NCBI GenBank assembly: GCA_026003015.1
Contig: BPGL01000001.1
Location: 1,345,367 to 1,409,366 of the forward strand
Direction of reading: 5' to 3'
Length of the DNA stretch: 64,000 nt
DNA from: Actinomycetota bacterium
GTDB taxonomy: Bacteria; Actinomycetota; UBA4738; HRBIN12
The translations under genes and the position numbers were made by a program. The notes under the pieces were generated by a model. The model worked only from the letters and a program-made list of their open reading frames with translations. It made no database searches and had not been told where the DNA came from. Below, piece after piece: positions 61,865-64,000 of the stretch (position 1 is the stretch's first letter; each line of letters starts with the position of its first letter).

Positions 61865-63357
61865 ATGGTCCGAGGCATCCCGACCCCCCTGCGGGTCATC
61901 ATCGTCCTCGTCGCGCTCGCGCTGATCGCCGCCGTCGCGGTGACGCTCGGCGGGTCCCGGCCCCGCCGTCGTCGATCGCGGACGGGCCGAGACCCTCGAG
62001 GAGCACGATCGAGGGGGGAGAGAACGAGGCGCTCGAGCAGGCCGAGACGACGGAGCGCCGGCTCGAGGCGCTCGCGGAGGCCAAGGCCCAGGGTCGCTTC
62101 GGGGAGCGCCGACGGATCCAGAGGGCTCCGGCGCCGGGCTGGCGCGGCGCGGGGCCGCTCGACCTCACCCAGGACGACTGGGAGCCGGCGATCGCGGCCG
62201 ACCCGAACGCGCCCTACGTGTACCTCCTGACCACCCGCTACGCCCCCAAGCCGTGCCCCGGCAACTGCCCGTCGCCCTGGATCGCCCTCGCGATCTCGAC
62301 CGACGGAGGGCGAACCTTCGGGCCGGTGCGAGCGCTGTGTCCGTGCAAGGGATCGGGGCAGTTCGACCCGATCATCGAGGTCGTCCCCGCGACCGGCCAC
62401 GTCTACGCCCTGTACATGAACGGGTACAACGTCGTGTTCCAGCGCTCGACCGACCGCGGGCAGACCTGGAGCGCGCCGGTCAAGACCTACGGGAAGGTCT
62501 CGTGGAACGACAAGCCGATCTTGACCACGAGCGCGGACGGCCGCCACGTCTACGTCTCCTGGAACGGGCCCACGAGCGGCGACCCGTGGATCGCCCAGTT
62601 CCCACGACTTCGGTCAGACCTGGACCCAGGACGAAGCTCGTCGACAGCGCGCGCTACTTCTTCGCCTACGACGGCACCGTGCTGCCCGACGGGACCGTCG
62701 TCATCTCGCAGAGCAGCATCGACTACTCCGGCCCGGGCGGCAGCCCCGTCGGCCAGGTGTGGCAGCACGTCTTCGTGTCCCTCTGACCAGGGCGCGACGT
62801 GGACGAACGTCGTCGTGGACCGGGTGGAGCTCGGAGAGCCCTGCGTGGCCGAGGGGGTGCAGCTCCGACTTCTACCTCGGGCACTCGGCCGTGTCCTCCG
62901 ATGCGGCCGGCCGTGTCTACATCGCCTACGACGGGTCGACCACGCCCGGGGGCAAGCAGCGGATCTTCGTGCGTCGCTCCACCGACGGCGGCCGGACCTG
63001 GAGTGCTCGGACCGCGGTCTCGCTCGCGACCGAGCAGGGCGACGGCGCCCGCGATCGAGGCGACCGGATCGGGCGACGTCCGCCTGTGGTACTACGAAAC
63101 GCGCGGCGGCGACCACGACAGCTGGAACGTGTGGTACCGGCGCTCGACGGATGCCGGCGCTACGTGGACGAGCCCCCGCGCTCCTGTCCGACGCCACGAG
63201 CGGCGCCGGGTACAAGGACGCGAACGGCTTCGACGAGGTCTACGGCGACCTACGGCGAGATCGCCATCACGGATACCGGCAAGGACGATCGCGACCTGGG
63301 GCGAGGGGTTCAGCTGGATCGGCCCGGGCAACGCCTGGGGTGAACGTGCAGACCTGA
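61865..63357 (+). CDS. exported BNR/sialidase-fold beta-propeller protein, about eleven frameshifts
   Basis: About 490 residues after repair. N-terminal helix (PLRVIIVLVALALIAAVAV) is a signal anchor, followed by a helical, Glu/Arg-rich linker and a beta-propeller with Asp-box repeats: STDGGRTFGP, STDRGQTWSA, DFGQTWT, SDQGATWTN, STDGGRTWSA and STDAGATWTS. Catalytic residues of true sialidases are not visible. Cys pair CPGNCPS and CPCKG may be disulphide-bonded. Single extra bases at about 61956-61964, 62013-62018, 62599-62603, 62639-62640, 62779-62781, 62853-62857, 63048-63050, 63173-63177, 63249-63250, 63283-63284 and 63337-63340 restore a continuous frame to TGA 63355. Confidence 0.72.
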
Positions 63358-63376
63358 CCGGCGCCGGCGGTCGGGC

Positions 63377-64000
63377 TCAGCGGTCCACGTCCCGACGACG
63401 AAGAAGATCGATCCGAGGATCGAGATCAGATCGGGCACGAGCTGGCCCGGGAGCAGCGCGGGCAGCACGCTCACGTTCGAGAACGACGCCGTGCGCATCT
63501 TCAGCCGGTACGGCTGCTTCCCTCCGTCGCCGACGACGTAGTAGCCCATGAGGCCGAGCGGGTTCTCCGTGCGCACGTACGTCTCACCCTCGATCGAGAG
63601 CTTCTTCGGGAGCTTCTCCGCGCGGTAGGGGCCCGGGGGCAACCGGTCGACGCACTGCTCGATGATCCGACAGCTCTGCTTCACGCGCTCCACGAGCACC
63701 CACAGCCGGTCGTAGCTGTCGCCCCGCGTGCCGACCGGAACGTCGAACTCGACCTCCCCGTACATCTCGTAGGGCTCGTCCTTGCGCGGATCCATCGGGA
63801 CGCCGCTGGCCTGCAGCGTGGGCCCGAGCATCCGTAGGCCAGCGCCGTGGCCGCCGGCAGGATGCCGATGTCGCGACACCGCTTGAAGATGATCTCGTTG
63901 CCCATGATGAGGGTCTCGAACTCGTCGACGGCCGCCCGCACCGCGCGAAGCACCTCCAGGCTCCGCTTCAGGAACCCGCGCGGCAGGTCGTCCTTCAGGC
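63377..64000 (-). CDS. nuoD: NADH-quinone oxidoreductase subunit D, C-terminal part (partial, two frameshifts)
   Basis: The gene runs off the window; about 208 C-terminal residues are visible. LIMGNEIIFKRCRDIGILP, ALAYG..GPTLQASGVPMDPRKDEPYEMY (core ASGVPMDPRKDEPY), GDSYDRLWVLVERVKQS, PPGPYRAEKLP, and SFSNVSVLPALLPGQLVPDLISILGSI (core MRTASFSNV) are diagnostic of the 49-kDa subunit that lines the quinone site of complex I. Here single bases appear missing (one in the GGG at 63820-63822, one in the CCC at 63391-63393); with them restored the end is FFVVGDVDR and the TGA at 63377-63379. Confidence 0.9.

Noticed and set aside
61865..63357. True sialidase
   Set aside because: Asp-box repeats are present but the Arg triad, Tyr/Glu pair and FRIP motif of sialidases are not visible.

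Overview
The window is chromosomal DNA of very high G+C (about 70% by eye) with tightly packed genes, many ATGA/GTGA overlaps and frequent GTG starts. Gene content points to an uncultured member of the Actinomycetota: an AdnA/AdnB-type helicase-nuclease pair, a GAF/PucR regulator, a PGPGW protein, a DUF5317 protein, several glutamine-synthetase-like enzymes and many leaderless starts. A high-GC Chloroflexota lineage is a less likely alternative. I see no rRNA, tRNA, CRISPR array, transposase or integrase.

Region 1 (0-26 kb) is a large amine/amide catabolic island. It holds three divergent glutamine-synthetase-like ligases, two class I GATase-type hydrolases, one C26 (PuuD-like) hydrolase, two class III aminotransferases, one aldehyde dehydrogenase, two APC permeases, an acetamidase/formamidase, a GAF-PucR regulator, and an unusual protein with a papain/C39-like Cys-His-Asp arrangement. 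The logic resembles the Puu/GlnA3/GlnA4 routes: import an amine, cap it by gamma-glutamylation, oxidise it through transaminase and aldehyde dehydrogenase, then remove the glutamyl cap. Embedded in it is an operon for a polyol or sugar (GntR, DhnA-type aldolase, Zn alcohol dehydrogenase, FGGY kinase), controlled from a clear palindromic operator at 24167-24179; a related site overlaps a TTGACA box in front of the first permease.

Region 2 (26-32 kb) is a five-gene peptide/nickel-type ABC importer next to an S66 carboxypeptidase. Region 3 (32-43 kb) holds a CaiB-type CoA-transferase, methyltransferases, a MoxR-like ATPase with a VWA partner, a UbiE-like methyltransferase, a HAD phosphatase and a DUF2236 oxygenase-like protein.

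Region 4 (42.9-46.3 kb) is lower in G+C and carries two NarL-type sensor kinases with MASE9-like membrane domains, no adjacent NarL-type response regulator, and between them a 29-residue signal-peptide-like ORF preceded by two copies of a CCCCCAGGTGGGG palindrome and followed by a 17-bp perfect hairpin. This is the best candidate for an undescribed system. Region 5 (46.3-58 kb) has an OmpR-type two-component pair, small membrane proteins, a site-2 protease and AdnAB.

Region 6 (58-64 kb) carries CRP-like, MBL-fold, NUDIX, MidA-like, BNR-repeat and NuoD genes, but the reading frames are broken by many single-base indels in short homopolymers, most simply sequence errors near a contig end. A recurring TAGGCT-like hexamer 6-9 bases before start codons shows that leaderless transcription is common here.
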